In this document: piece by piece, positions 24,591-33,779 of the stretch
How positions within the stretch are numbered: position 1 is the stretch's first letter
How the letters are laid out: each line of letters opens with the position of its first letter
Assembly: GCF_022012415.1 (NCBI RefSeq)
Contig: NZ_JAKLTR010000019.1
Span: 61,261-125,260, forward strand
Direction: 5' to 3'
DNA: 64,000 bases
From: Terrimonas ginsenosidimutans
GTDB lineage: Bacteria > Bacteroidota > Bacteroidia > Chitinophagales > Chitinophagaceae
The notes under the pieces: model-generated
Seen by the model: the letters and a program-made list of their open reading frames with translations, nothing else
The model's database searches: none
Told to the model about the DNA's origin: nothing
Position numbers and translations under genes: made by a program

Positions 24591-26306
24591 CTAAAGACCT
24601 TCTGCGGAGTCATCACCTCTTCTGTCTGCAACAGCTTCTATTTTCCCGTTGGATAATACCCTGATCACTTCCATACGGCCGATGCTGGTAGATGGTTTGA
24701 GTTTGTATCCCATTTTCTCCAGCGCATCCTGCGTACGCGGTTGGAAACCCAGTTCGGTGTATACCTCATCCGGTAACCACTGGTGATGGAATTTAGGTTT
24801 ATCGACAGCGTCCGTTGTACTCATATTGAATTCGATGATGTTCACGAGTGTTTGAAATACAGACGTGGGGATGGTTGTACCGCCGGGAGTCCCCAGTACG
24901 AGAAATGGCTGGTTGTTCTTCAATACTACTGTCGGTGTCATAGAGCTCAGCATGCGTTTGCCGGCTGCGATCGCGTTTGCTTCTCCTCCGATAGCGCCAT
25001 ACATATTCGGAACGCCGGGTTTTACACTGAAGTCGTCCATCTCATCATTCAGCAGAAAACCTGCACCACCAACAACAGTGCGGCTTCCATAAGAATTATT
25101 GAGTGTGGTAGTAACAGCCACGGCATTCCCTTCTTTATCCAGCACGCTGAGGTGCGTGGTTTCGGGGCTTTCATAACCTGGCAGTGCGCCGGGAGAAGTG
25201 ATGGTGCTGGATCCCGCTTTCTCAGAAGTATAGTCCTTCATTCTTTCTTCCAGGTATTTGTCTGTGGTCAGTTCTTTCACCGGTACTTTATAGAAATCGG
25301 CGTCACCCATGAATTTTGCGCGATCCGCATAAGCTCTTCTCTCTGCTTCCACCATCAGTTGAACGGATTGCGGCGATTGAAATCCCATCGCCCCTATATT
25401 TCTTTTTTCAATCATCTTCATCATCTGGTTTACGAGCAATCCGCCGCTGCTTGGCATAGGCATGCCGATGATCTGGTATTCTTTGTAATGGAAAATATGC
25501 GGCTGCCTTTTGATGGCCTTGTAGTTTTTAAGGTCTTCTTCGGTGATGATGCCGCCACCCCGCTTCATTTCTGCCGTAATGAGCTTTGCTGTTTCTCCTT
25601 CATAAAAACCTGCAGCGCCTTTGTCACGGATCCGTTTCAATGTATTGGCCAAGTCTTTCTGGATCAGGATATCGCCGTCCTGCCATGGTGTATCTTTAAT
25701 AAATACCGGTTGAACAGTATTATATTTTCTGAGATCGTTCTGCAAACGGTTCAGTCCGGCCGCTTCGCGGGTGCTGATCCGGAAACCTTTTTCAGCAAGG
25801 ATGATCGCTGGTTCGATCAGTTTACGGAAGGATAGTTTGCCATAAGCGGCAGATTCGAATAGTCCGGCTACCGTCCCGGGAACGCCACTGGCAAGATGTC
25901 CATTCTGGCTTTTATCTGTGCGTGGATTACCCGCAGAGTCTATATACATATCCCGGTGCGCAGCGCCGGGTGCTGCTTCGCGATAATCGATCGTAATGTT
26001 TTGTCCGTCGGACAATCTTGCAACCATGAATCCTCCGCCACCAAGGTTTCCTGCCTGCGGATATACTACTGCCAGTGCCAGCTGAACGGCAATAGCAGCA
26101 TCCACTGCGTTTCCTCCCTGTTTCATGATCTCAACTCCCACTTTGCTTGCCAGTGGATGAGCGGAAGCTACTGCTCCATTTTCAGATTCCGTTCTTTTAT
26201 TAGCGCCATAATTAAACGGATCAAATGGCAATTTTGCGGTACGGTTAGCCGATTGGCAGGCGATCAGGAAAAATAAAACAAAAGCGGAGATCAGTTGTTT
26301 GTTCAT
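24591..26306 (-). CDS. ggt: Gamma-glutamyltransferase (lipoprotein)
   Basis: 571 residues. An Ntn hydrolase that removes gamma-glutamyl groups from glutathione in the periplasm. The precursor should self-cleave before Thr383 (TTHLSVLDKEG), giving large and small subunits. Other marks are GGNAVDAAIAVQLAL, GNLGGGGFMVARL, TTTLNNSYGSRTVVGGAGF, LLNDEMDDF and MLSSMTPTVVLKN. The N-terminus is a lipoprotein signal (FFLIACQS, Cys17). A near-consensus TACCTTGC lies 20 nt upstream. Divergent from the LmbE-like gene, with a repeat palindrome between them. Confidence 0.95.
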   Translation of the reverse strand: MNKQLISAFVLFFLIACQSANRTAKLPFDPFNYGANKRTESENGAVASAHPLASKVGVEIMKQGGNAVDAAIAVQLALAVVYPQAGNLGGGGFMVARLSDGQNITIDYREAAPGAAHRDMYIDSAGNPRTDKSQNGHLASGVPGTVAGLFESAAYGKLSFRKLIEPAIILAEKGFRISTREAAGLNRLQNDLRKYNTVQPVFIKDTPWQDGDILIQKDLANTLKRIRDKGAAGFYEGETAKLITAEMKRGGGIITEEDLKNYKAIKRQPHIFHYKEYQIIGMPMPSSGGLLVNQMMKMIEKRNIGAMGFQSPQSVQLMVEAERRAYADRAKFMGDADFYKVPVKELTTDKYLEERMKDYTSEKAGSSTITSPGALPGYESPETTHLSVLDKEGNAVAVTTTLNNSYGSRTVVGGAGFLLNDEMDDFSVKPGVPNMYGAIGGEANAIAAGKRMLSSMTPTVVLKNNQPFLVLGTPGGTTIPTSVFQTLVNIIEFNMSTTDAVDKPKFHHQWLPDEVYTELGFQPRTQDALEKMGYKLKPSTSIGRMEVIRVLSNGKIEAVADRRGDDSAEGL

Positions 26307-26342
26307 GGTTTGAAAGGATTGGACGCAAGGTATGGAAATATC

Positions 26343-26452
26343 TCGTTGACCGTTGTCCGATCACCGGCAACCCGGGATCTGTACTGGAAAAACAATAGGT
26401 ACGGATACCAGCGTCGCCAACCCTTCGCTGACCGAAGACGTTGAACGGACAA
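26343..26452. repeat. Reiterated-word palindrome, GGACAACGG family
   Basis: Left words CGTTGACCGTTGTCCGATCACCGG are matched on the right by CGCTGACCGAAGACG and GTTGAACGGACAATG. It fills the divergent region between ggt and the LmbE-like gene, ending 18 nt before the latter's -7 box. Confidence 0.75.
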
Positions 26453-26469
26453 TGAAACCCCAGTTCCAT

Positions 26470-26477
26470 TATATTTG
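26470..26477 (+). promoter_or_regulatory. -7 box of the LmbE-like gene
   Basis: TATATTTG, 4 nt before the ATG. Confidence 0.5.
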
Positions 26478-26481
26478 ACAC

Positions 26482-28965
26482 ATGAAAAAAGCACAATCAC
26501 TCATTGCTATTTTTTTCCTTCTGTTTGCATCTGTGGTAAAAGCGCAGTCTTATCCGACATGGACTTCTGCGGAGATGTACCAGGCTCTGCGGAAGCTGAA
26601 CGTTCTTGGTTCAGTATTATATGTAGCCGCGCATCCGGATGATGAAAATACAAGGCTGATCACGTATCTGTCGAAAGACAGGCTATACAGGACCGGTTAT
26701 TTATCGATGACAAGAGGTGACGGCGGACAAAACCTGATCGGCAATGAACAGGGGATCGAGCTGGGACTGATCCGCACGCAGGAGTTGCTCGCTGCGAGGC
26801 GTGTGGACGGTGGCGAACAGTTTTTTACGAGAGCTTATGACTTCGGGTTTTCGAAGAACCCGGAGGAAACATTTACAAAATGGGATAAGGAGAAAATACT
26901 GAGTGATGTGGTATGGGTGATCCGCAATTTTCAACCGGATATCGTGATCACACGCTTTCCTACAACGGGAGAAGGAGGGCATGGTCATCATACCGCGTCG
27001 GCCATCCTGGCAAATGAAGCATTTAAAGCAGCGGCAGACCCGTCGCGTTTTCCTGAGCAATTGAAATGGGTGAAACCCTGGCAGGCAAGATGTGTACTGT
27101 TCAATAGCTTCAATTTTGGCGGAAATAACACGATCACCGATGATCAGCTGAAGGTGGATGTTGGTGGTTACAATCCCTTGCTCGGGAAAAGCTATGGTGA
27201 GATCGCAGCGGAGAGCCGCAGCCAGCATAAGAGCCAGGGCTTCGGCGTGCCGGCGTCGCGCGGTGAGTCTTACGAGAGTTTTAAAACAACGGCAGGTACT
27301 TCGCCATCAAAGGATATTATGGATGGGATCGACCTTAGCTGGAAGAGAATAGAAGGCGGGGATAAGGTCGCTGTATCCATTGATGCGATCACACAATCAT
27401 TCGATCTGCTTCACCCGGAGAGATCTGTTCCCGGGTTGGTAAAACTTTATCAGCAGATCAGCGGATTGAAGGATGGTTACTGGAAAGCGCAGAAGCTGAA
27501 AGAAGTAAAGGAACTGATCGCACAATGCAGTGGACTGTTCCTGGAAGCAACAACGACAGAGCAATTTTCCGTACAAACAGATTCGCTGCGGATCAATATG
27601 GCGTTTAATAATCGCCAGGGTGTGCAGGCTGTATTGCAGACAGTTAATATAACGGATGCTTTTGACAGCACCCTTAAGGTCACATTACCCAAAAACAGGA
27701 ATATTGCTTTCAGCCGCAAACTGTATGTTCCCGTTTCCAATAATATCACACAGCCATACTGGCTGGCCAATAAAATGGAAGAAGGCTATTTTAATGTGAA
27801 TGACCAGCAGTTGATAGGGCAGCCAGATGTACAGCCTTCCTATAAAATGATCGCGCTGATCTCGATCGAAGGGCAGGATTTCCGGTTTGAACGCCCCGTG
27901 AAATATAAGTTCACTGACCCTGTTAAGGGAGAGTTGTACGAACCCGTTGTGATCGTCCCAAAAGTTCTTGTATCAGTAGATCCACCTACTGTGATCCGCA
28001 CGGCAAAAGAAACGCCTGAGTTTGCTGTAACACTGAAAGCAAATAAAAGGATGGCGGCGGCCCCAGATGCGAGGATAGAGCTGGAAGCAAAACTAAAACC
28101 AGCTGTCTTGCGCACCGGTCTGCCATTACTGGAGAAAGATTACGTGGTGGGATATGAAGCGAAGGTGCAGGATACTATCAGCAGTGATTACAGGGGAGTG
28201 TCCGTGGTAACTGGCGGGGAAGTGTATAACCAGGGTTTGCGTAGTATCCACTATGATCATATCCCGTTTATAGCGTATTACAAGGCAGCCGTGTTGCAGA
28301 CAAGTTTTGTTGATCTGAAGATCGTTAACAAACGGATCGGATATATTGTCGGCGCCGGTGATAAAGTGCCGGCAAGTCTGGAGCAGATGGGATATGAAGT
28401 AGTAATGCTGGGAGATAAAGAACTTTCCCGGATCAATCTTCAGCAATTTGATGCGATCATTTCCGGCGTAAGGGCGTACAATACAAATGAGTGGCTGAAT
28501 GCCTATTATGATAAGCTCATGAAATATGTGCAGGAAGGCGGCAACCTGATCGTGCAATATAATACCAGCAGCAATGTGGGACCGGTAAAAGCCAAGATCG
28601 GACCTTACCCGTTCAATATTTCCCGTACAAGAGTAACCGATGAAAAAGCCGAAGTGACGTTCGTAAAGCCTGATCATCCTGTACTGAACTATCCGAATAA
28701 GATCACGCAGCAGGATTTTGCCGGATGGATCCAGGAACGCAGTATCTATCACGGATCAGACTGGGACAAAAATTTTGAAACAATTTTAACAATGCATGAT
28801 CCCGGGGAAAAGGCGGATGCCGGAAGTTTGCTGATCGCTAAGTATGGCAAGGGGTATTTCACGTATACCGGGATCGTGTTTTTCAGAGAATTGCCTGCTG
28901 GCGTGCCGGGAGCGTACCGGTTACTGGCGAATATTATCGGATTGAACAGGAAAAAAGCGTTCTGA
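26482..28965 (+). CDS. Secreted PIG-L/LmbE-family deacetylase, large form
   Basis: 827 residues with signal peptide (cleavage after KAQ near residue 22). The N-terminal 250 residues are a LmbE-type zinc deacetylase domain: VAAHPDDENTRL with His51, Asp53 and Asp54, MTRGDGGQN, IRTQELLAARRVDGGE and the third ligand region GGHGHHTAS. The next 500 residues hold beta-rich, NPCBM- or Ig-like stretches and a C-terminal domain with VGAGDKVPASLEQMGYEV, LIVQYNTSS and WIQERSIYHGSDW, resembling ThuA/glutamine-amidotransferase-like folds. Such long LmbE proteins are frequent in Bacteroidota; the substrate is unknown but a sugar N-acetyl group is likely. Confidence 0.88.
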   Translation: MKKAQSLIAIFFLLFASVVKAQSYPTWTSAEMYQALRKLNVLGSVLYVAAHPDDENTRLITYLSKDRLYRTGYLSMTRGDGGQNLIGNEQGIELGLIRTQELLAARRVDGGEQFFTRAYDFGFSKNPEETFTKWDKEKILSDVVWVIRNFQPDIVITRFPTTGEGGHGHHTASAILANEAFKAAADPSRFPEQLKWVKPWQARCVLFNSFNFGGNNTITDDQLKVDVGGYNPLLGKSYGEIAAESRSQHKSQGFGVPASRGESYESFKTTAGTSPSKDIMDGIDLSWKRIEGGDKVAVSIDAITQSFDLLHPERSVPGLVKLYQQISGLKDGYWKAQKLKEVKELIAQCSGLFLEATTTEQFSVQTDSLRINMAFNNRQGVQAVLQTVNITDAFDSTLKVTLPKNRNIAFSRKLYVPVSNNITQPYWLANKMEEGYFNVNDQQLIGQPDVQPSYKMIALISIEGQDFRFERPVKYKFTDPVKGELYEPVVIVPKVLVSVDPPTVIRTAKETPEFAVTLKANKRMAAAPDARIELEAKLKPAVLRTGLPLLEKDYVVGYEAKVQDTISSDYRGVSVVTGGEVYNQGLRSIHYDHIPFIAYYKAAVLQTSFVDLKIVNKRIGYIVGAGDKVPASLEQMGYEVVMLGDKELSRINLQQFDAIISGVRAYNTNEWLNAYYDKLMKYVQEGGNLIVQYNTSSNVGPVKAKIGPYPFNISRTRVTDEKAEVTFVKPDHPVLNYPNKITQQDFAGWIQERSIYHGSDWDKNFETILTMHDPGEKADAGSLLIAKYGKGYFTYTGIVFFRELPAGVPGAYRLLANIIGLNRKKAF

Positions 28966-28967
28966 TG

Positions 28968-29105
28968 GATCGATGTTCGATGGCAGATGGTCGAAGGATC
29001 GTAGCCCGGGTTCATGTCTCCTGCATTAGCTGTATATTGTATAAGTGCATGAACTCGCCGCAAGAGGGAGCCTGTTTTCCGACACCGAACATCGAACATC
29101 GCTTG
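28968..29105. repeat. Reiterated-word palindrome, CGATGTTCGATG family
   Basis: Left GATCGATGTTCGATGG and AGATGGTCGAAGG match CCGAACATCGAACATCGC on the right. Inner arms GGGTTCATG and CATGAACTC form a second stem. It begins 3 nt after the LmbE-like stop. Confidence 0.8.
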
Positions 29106-29152
29106 GGCGATTGCCTCAACTAGCCGACATTTGCCCGCAACCGCAATTCACT

Positions 29153-29326
29153 ATGCCAAACAAGAAACCAGATATAAGAAGAGGGGAGATGGCTTTTATG
29201 GTAGCCATTGCGTTGGGATTGATCCTGGGATTTCTGATCAAACGGATCAGGATCGGAATGATCATTGGAATAGGGCTGGGTATATTGATCGTTTTTACCG
29301 GAATGCTCCGGTCAACCAGAAGATAA
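29153..29326 (+). CDS. Small two-helix membrane protein
   Basis: 57 residues. After MPNKKPDIRRGE come two hydrophobic helices (about 13-28 and 33-50) separated by KRIRIG, rich in Gly and Ile, and a basic tail RSTRR. Upstream in-frame Met codons lie within repeat DNA, so the ATG at 29153 is preferred. It is followed 2 nt later by a second tiny membrane ORF and then by the symporter, all in one tight run, which argues for a real gene. No known family; possibly an accessory subunit of the transporter. Confidence 0.6.
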   Translation: MPNKKPDIRRGEMAFMVAIALGLILGFLIKRIRIGMIIGIGLGILIVFTGMLRSTRR

Positions 29327-29328
29327 TT

Positions 29329-29457
29329 ATGCCAGAACAACCAAACGAAGAAAAGTCGCCATTTTTTAAGAGCTGGAATCACTGGTACGTGTTGGTACTG
29401 GTTGTTCTGGTGGCATTGATTATTTTGTTCTCATTGTTCACTAAAAGATTTTCATGA
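29329..29457 (+). CDS. Single-helix micro-protein upstream of the symporter
   Basis: 42 residues: a short charged start (MPEQPNEEKSPFFKSWNHWY), one hydrophobic helix (VLVLVVLVALIILFSLF) and a TKRFS tail. Its TGA overlaps the symporter ATG (ATGA), the classic coupling arrangement. Trp/Tyr at the membrane boundary is like small subunits that accompany some SSS transporters (compare DUF485/DUF4212 partners of acetate permeases), but sequence identity with those is not evident. Likely a transporter accessory peptide by context. Confidence 0.65.
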   Translation: MPEQPNEEKSPFFKSWNHWYVLVLVVLVALIILFSLFTKRFS

Positions 29458-31175
29458 GCCAGCTCGATTGGATAGTACTGGTCATAACGTTGCTTGCTAT
29501 TGTTCTGTATGGTTTATCAAAAAGCCGGACTTCCCGTAACTTGGAAGGCTATTTTTTGAATGATCGTAGTCTGCCCTGGGGACTTGTATTGCTCAGCATT
29601 ATGGGTACGCAGGCTAGTGCGGTGACGTTCATTTCGGCGCCCGGACAAGCCTATACAGAAGGAATGGGATTTGTGCAGTACTATTTCGGCATACCGTTGG
29701 CAACAATTGTGATCTGTATCTTCTTCGTTCCCATTTTCCACAAGCTGAAGGTTTATACGGCCTACGAATATCTGGAGGGCCGGTTCGACAGTAAGACAAG
29801 AACCCTTACCGCTTTTCTTTTTTTGTTGCAACGTGGTCTTTCCACAGGGATCAGTGTCTTTGCACCTTCCCTTATCTTATCATCGCTACTCGACTGGAAT
29901 ATTTACTGGACAAACCTGTTCATGGGAGGTTTGCTCATCATCTATACCATCACCGGTGGTGCGAAGGCGGTAGCCTATACCCAGCAACTTCAACTTGCGA
30001 TCATTTTTATAGGAATGTTCCTGGCGGCTTACCTGGTGGTGAGGATGCTTCCGCAGGATGTGGGTTTTACTGATGCGCTTGCTGTGAGTGGAAGGTTAGG
30101 TAAACTGAACGTGATCTCTTCCGGTGTCTCGGATGGAAAGATCGATTGGAGCGGCCGTTACAATTTACTAAGTGGATTGATCGGCGGGTTCTTCCTGATA
30201 CTTTCCTATTACGGCACGGATCAAAGCCAGGTTGGGAGATACATGACTGCCAAAACAGAGAAAGACAGCAAGATGGGATTGATCATGAATGCGTTTGTAA
30301 AGATCCCCATGCAATTCCTGATCCTGCTTGTAGGGGCCCTTGTGTTTACTTTCTATCAATTCAATAAAGCGCCTGTTTTCTTTAACCAGAAACAGGTTGA
30401 TAAAATATTGCAATCCCCTCTTCGTGATTCATTCAATATTGCCAATAACCGGTATACAGAGCTTGGTGCAGAAAAGGAAAAAGCTGTTGTTAGTTTCACG
30501 GACGCCCTTGCTTCAGAAGATACAATGCGTATCAATGATGCAACCGTTCATCTGCAGGCGTTGGATAAACAATCTGACAGTGTACGCGCAAAAGTAAAGA
30601 CATGGATCGCTTCAAAAGAAGTGGGTGGTGATTCAAATGATACGAACTATATCTTTCTTCGTTTCGTAATGGATTATCTTCCCGCGGGGCTTGTCGGTTT
30701 GCTGATCGCGATCATCTTTCTTGCTTCCTGGGGAAGTATTGCTGCGGCAGTGAATTCGCTTGCTTCCTGCACCATGATCGATTTTCACAAACGTTTTTCC
30801 AAAAAAGAACAGACCTGTGAACAGGAGTATAAACTTTCCAAGTGGTATACCCTGGGCTGGGGAGTCTTCTGTATCATCGTCGCAATGTTCACGTACAATA
30901 TTGGGAACAGCCTGATAGAAGCCGTCAACATACTCGGTTCGCTTTTCTATGGTGTGATCCTCGGCGTTTTCCTGGTTGCCTTCTTCTTCAAGAATATCCG
31001 GAGCGGAAATGCCGTCTTCTGGGGTGCCCTGCTGGCCGAGATGCTGGTGCTTATTGTATTCACCCTCACCAAACTGGACAACCCTGTCATCAAAATGGGA
31101 TTTCTCTGGCTCAATCCTATCGGGGCATTGGGTGTTATCTTCTTCACCTTTCTCTTGAACAAGCTAAAAGTTTAA
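29454..31175 (+). CDS. Sodium:solute symporter (SSS family)
   Basis: 573 residues, about 13 membrane helices. Recognised by NLEGYFLNDRSLPWGLVLLS, GTQASAVTFISAPGQAY, KLKVYTAYEYLEGRFD, TITGGAKAVAYTQQLQ and SYYGTDQSQVGRYMTAK, all typical of the SSS/SLC5 family. An insertion of about 90 residues (roughly 305-395, rich in Lys, Asp and Ala, coiled-coil-like) interrupts the helices between FYQFNKAP and FLRFVMDYLP, longer than in most members. Substrate not predictable; sugars, carboxylates or nucleosides are possible. Preceded by two coupled micro-membrane genes. Confidence 0.92.
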   Translation: MSQLDWIVLVITLLAIVLYGLSKSRTSRNLEGYFLNDRSLPWGLVLLSIMGTQASAVTFISAPGQAYTEGMGFVQYYFGIPLATIVICIFFVPIFHKLKVYTAYEYLEGRFDSKTRTLTAFLFLLQRGLSTGISVFAPSLILSSLLDWNIYWTNLFMGGLLIIYTITGGAKAVAYTQQLQLAIIFIGMFLAAYLVVRMLPQDVGFTDALAVSGRLGKLNVISSGVSDGKIDWSGRYNLLSGLIGGFFLILSYYGTDQSQVGRYMTAKTEKDSKMGLIMNAFVKIPMQFLILLVGALVFTFYQFNKAPVFFNQKQVDKILQSPLRDSFNIANNRYTELGAEKEKAVVSFTDALASEDTMRINDATVHLQALDKQSDSVRAKVKTWIASKEVGGDSNDTNYIFLRFVMDYLPAGLVGLLIAIIFLASWGSIAAAVNSLASCTMIDFHKRFSKKEQTCEQEYKLSKWYTLGWGVFCIIVAMFTYNIGNSLIEAVNILGSLFYGVILGVFLVAFFFKNIRSGNAVFWGALLAEMLVLIVFTLTKLDNPVIKMGFLWLNPIGALGVIFFTFLLNKLKV

Positions 31176-31177
31176 AG

Positions 31178-31261
31178 GAGTAGAAGGAGACGAAAAAAGG
31201 GTGTCTGATGGTGGAAGTTATTTCCATTCACCGAACACCCCTCTTTTCCTTTTTCTACTCT
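31178..31261. terminator. Imperfect hairpin between convergent symporter and DUF2911 genes
   Basis: GAGTAGAAGG...AAAAAAGGGTGT on the left pairs with ACACCCCTCTTTTCC...CTACTC on the right, the T-rich right arm and A-rich left arm allowing termination in both directions. Confidence 0.75.
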
Positions 31262-31266
31262 CAGTG

Positions 31267-32100
31267 CTATTTTCTCAGCTCTGCGAGAAGCTTATCGTTC
31301 ATTCTGACATAGTCTTCGTTCTTCGCTTTAGAAGCGAGTTCTTTTGAGCGTTGAGCGGCAGAGATCGCTTCCTGTTTTTTACCAAGTTTAGCGAGGCAGT
31401 TTGCCCACTGATGTTGCAGCCAGTATGCGTCCGGTTGTTGTTCCACTGCTTTGTTGTACCATGCAAGTGCCTGGTTAAGGTCTTTGCCATTGTCCATGTA
31501 ATACTGAGCAGCCTGTCCATAAGGCGGTTTATCTGTTTTCATTGCTGCATCGATCGAAGCCATGATGCGTGAATCAACGTCTGTGGTGATTGGAAGTGTA
31601 ACGGCTGAGTTACCCCATGACAGTTGCAGTTCGCAGCTTGAGGGAGATACATTGTTGAAAGCAATAGTGAATGTTTCAACAGATGATTTTGTTTTGGTAA
31701 CAGGTACATTTACGCGAACTACATCACTTTCCTGTTTGTAGGCAGCTGGGCTGGTAACGTTGGTTTGTTTGCTGATGATAAGCGTCCATTCCTTTTTGTT
31801 TGGAATGCTCAGCAGGCCATATTTTCCCGCCGGGACCCTGGTGCCGCCGATCATTACCTCATCACCAAAGGTGAGCGTGGTAGCGTTGTTCGCTCCTGTA
31901 CGCCATACTTCTCCGGCAGGCGCGATATCTGAGTACATTTTTCTTTTCTTGATTCCGGGGCGTGAGTAAGACAGCTCGATGGAAGAAATGCCAAAATCCT
32001 GCTTTACTGTTTGAGTCGGGCTTGGTGCTGGCGTTTTGAGCTGCGCATTACTGCTGATCAATATAAATGCTGCAACCGCTGAAAAAAATAACCTTTTCAT
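31267..32100 (-). CDS. Secreted DUF2911 protein with C-terminal TPR-like region
   Basis: 277 residues from the ATG at 32100, supported by TATCTTTG about 27 nt upstream. Signal peptide ends ISSNAQ. The DUF2911 domain (about 30-175) shows IELSYSRPGIKKRKMYSDIAP, EVWRTGANNATTLTFG, VPAGKYGLLSIPNKKEWTLI and FTIAFNNVSPSSCELQLSW. The last 100 residues carry TPR-type helices (LNQALAWYNKAVEQQPDAYW, WANCLAKLGKKQEAISAAQRS). DUF2911 proteins are common secreted proteins of unknown function in Bacteroidota. Confidence 0.9.
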   Translation of the reverse strand: MKRLFFSAVAAFILISSNAQLKTPAPSPTQTVKQDFGISSIELSYSRPGIKKRKMYSDIAPAGEVWRTGANNATTLTFGDEVMIGGTRVPAGKYGLLSIPNKKEWTLIISKQTNVTSPAAYKQESDVVRVNVPVTKTKSSVETFTIAFNNVSPSSCELQLSWGNSAVTLPITTDVDSRIMASIDAAMKTDKPPYGQAAQYYMDNGKDLNQALAWYNKAVEQQPDAYWLQHQWANCLAKLGKKQEAISAAQRSKELASKAKNEDYVRMNDKLLAELRK

Positions 32101-32126
32101 TGAATGTGTTTTGGTTAGAGTATGAG

Positions 32127-32134
32127 CAAAGATA
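32127..32134 (-). promoter_or_regulatory. -7 box of the DUF2911 gene
   Basis: TATCTTTG on the minus strand, 26 nt before the ATG. Confidence 0.55.
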
Positions 32135-32300
32135 GGGATGTTCAGAGAGACCACGGACCATAGACGGCGGTACAACCGGTTGGTCAGGAATATTCATTTC
32201 ATGAAGGAAGCGATCTGTTGATCATATTCATCAGACCAAAGATCCATTATACATGTGCAGGTAATAGCGACCGTTTGCGGTTTGTTGTCCGTCCTCTTTC

Positions 32301-33773
32301 TCAAAACGGGATCGTAATCGTCGTTCTTTTTCCCTTCTTCGCCTTCCTTTTCCATTTAGGGCCATCCTTTAGAAGCCGGATCGCTTCTTTGTCGCAGACT
32401 TCGCAAAGAGATTTTTCTACTTTGATGTTGATCGGTTCGCCGATGCTGTTGACTTCAAAGGAGAGTTCGACTTCGCCTGATTCCTGTGGTTTTGTTTTAT
32501 AGCTGTCAGGAAGCTTGAGGTTATTTGCCAGGTATGAGTCGTATTTGGTCCAGCCGTCAGCAGGTTCCGGTTCTTCGAGGATCATATTGCCTTGCCTGAA
32601 CCGTGCGTTTACTTTTTTATTACTCAGTACAATGGGAGGGATACTGTTATCGTCTTTAAGCGAGACTTTATTGATGGCAAGGCCATTTTGCAATTGGGTC
32701 TGATTACTCTCAAAGCCCAGTGATCTGACCTGCACATTCATTACGGAATCAGGGGAGGTGAGCACAAAATTTCCCTGGGCATCCGCATAGGTACCTATAT
32801 CATCAATCAAGTTCGTAATGTTCGCAAAGGGTAGTGGGTTATTCTGTTCGTCCGTGATCTTTCCCCGGAAAATATTCGTCGCAGGCTGCATACTAAGCTG
32901 GCGACGGAGTTTTGGATTTTGCTGATTATTGTTTGCTTCGTAACTGGCCGTGTTGCGGTTTTGGGAAGTGTATCCGTTATTGGCTGGTAGGTTTTTGTCA
33001 GGATTGGTATAACCATGCAAGCGGATATCTTTCGCTTTATTTTCTTTGGCGATTTCCATACCCGGCAGACGCTTCATCAAGGAATCGGCTCTGTTGGAAT
33101 CATCAGGTATAGCGATGGATTTTGATTCAGAAGGGGCTACTGTATTTGCACGGAGTTTCGCTTTTGCCTCATCGTTTCCGGCTATGGTGGCGGTTTCCGC
33201 TTTTGCAGATGCTTCTGCTTCCCGTTTAACCTGTGCAGACTTTTCTGCAAGCTGTTTTGCCGCCAGCGCATTCTGCTTTGACCCGGCCGGTGCCTCCGTT
33301 TGGGTTGCCAGTGGAACGGCGGGTGTTGATTGCCCGGAGACTGCTGTATCAGGTGCCGGAACAGTGGCTGCCTGGGGTGTATCTGTTTCCGCGACTTTCA
33401 GGTCCTGTGCGATCGTGTTTTCCTTGTTGGACGTTTTGATGCCGAGATTATAAACCAGCAATCCGGCACCTCCGATAGCCACGATCATTGCGGCAACACG
33501 CAGCCAGTTAAATGGCTTTGCCGGTGCCGCCATGGAGATCACCTTGCTTTTATTTTCCAGTAGGTCTCTCAGGCGATCTTTCAATTCGTTAAGATCTGCG
33601 GGAACTTTTACTTCCTCCACGGCATAACCTTCCAGAGCATCGGACAGGAAAGGATCTTCCAGCGAAGCTCTTTCCAGGGCATGCATCTGGCCGGGCGTAA
33701 GTTTGCCTTCGTGATACTTGCGTATATCCTCGGCCGTGAATGTAATATGGTTGTTCTCTTCCTGCAAGATCAA
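32301..33773 (-). CDS. Anti-sigma factor fused to a regulatory-like domain and TonB C-terminus
   Basis: 490 residues. N-terminus (HITFTAEDIRKYHEGKLTP, then MHALERASLEDPFLSDALEGY) is the conserved anti-sigma domain of Bacteroidota; one membrane helix at about 89-109 (LRVAAMIVAIGGAGLLVYNLG) puts the remainder in the periplasm. A long Ala/Glu/Lys-rich stalk follows, then a segment DSLMKRLPGMEI...DIRLHGY that resembles part of a TonB-receptor plug. Next comes a carboxypeptidase-D-regulatory-like domain (FRGKITDEQNNPLPFANIT...VRSLGFESNQT, about 305-375), and last a TonB C-terminal domain (YDSYLANNLKLPDSY...GEVELSFEVNSIGEPINIKV...LLKDGPKWK). It starts 6 nt after the sigma-factor stop, so the two form an operon. 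A protein joining sigma sequestration to TonB coupling is striking. Confidence 0.85.
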   Translation of the reverse strand: MILQEENNHITFTAEDIRKYHEGKLTPGQMHALERASLEDPFLSDALEGYAVEEVKVPADLNELKDRLRDLLENKSKVISMAAPAKPFNWLRVAAMIVAIGGAGLLVYNLGIKTSNKENTIAQDLKVAETDTPQAATVPAPDTAVSGQSTPAVPLATQTEAPAGSKQNALAAKQLAEKSAQVKREAEASAKAETATIAGNDEAKAKLRANTVAPSESKSIAIPDDSNRADSLMKRLPGMEIAKENKAKDIRLHGYTNPDKNLPANNGYTSQNRNTASYEANNNQQNPKLRRQLSMQPATNIFRGKITDEQNNPLPFANITNLIDDIGTYADAQGNFVLTSPDSVMNVQVRSLGFESNQTQLQNGLAINKVSLKDDNSIPPIVLSNKKVNARFRQGNMILEEPEPADGWTKYDSYLANNLKLPDSYKTKPQESGEVELSFEVNSIGEPINIKVEKSLCEVCDKEAIRLLKDGPKWKRKAKKGKRTTITIPF

Positions 33774-33779
33774 TATCCT

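Noticed and set aside
24783..25835. 350-codon open frame antisense to ggt
   Set aside because: Lies wholly opposite a clear gamma-glutamyltransferase; protein is Cys/His-rich with no family resemblance, as expected of a shadow frame.
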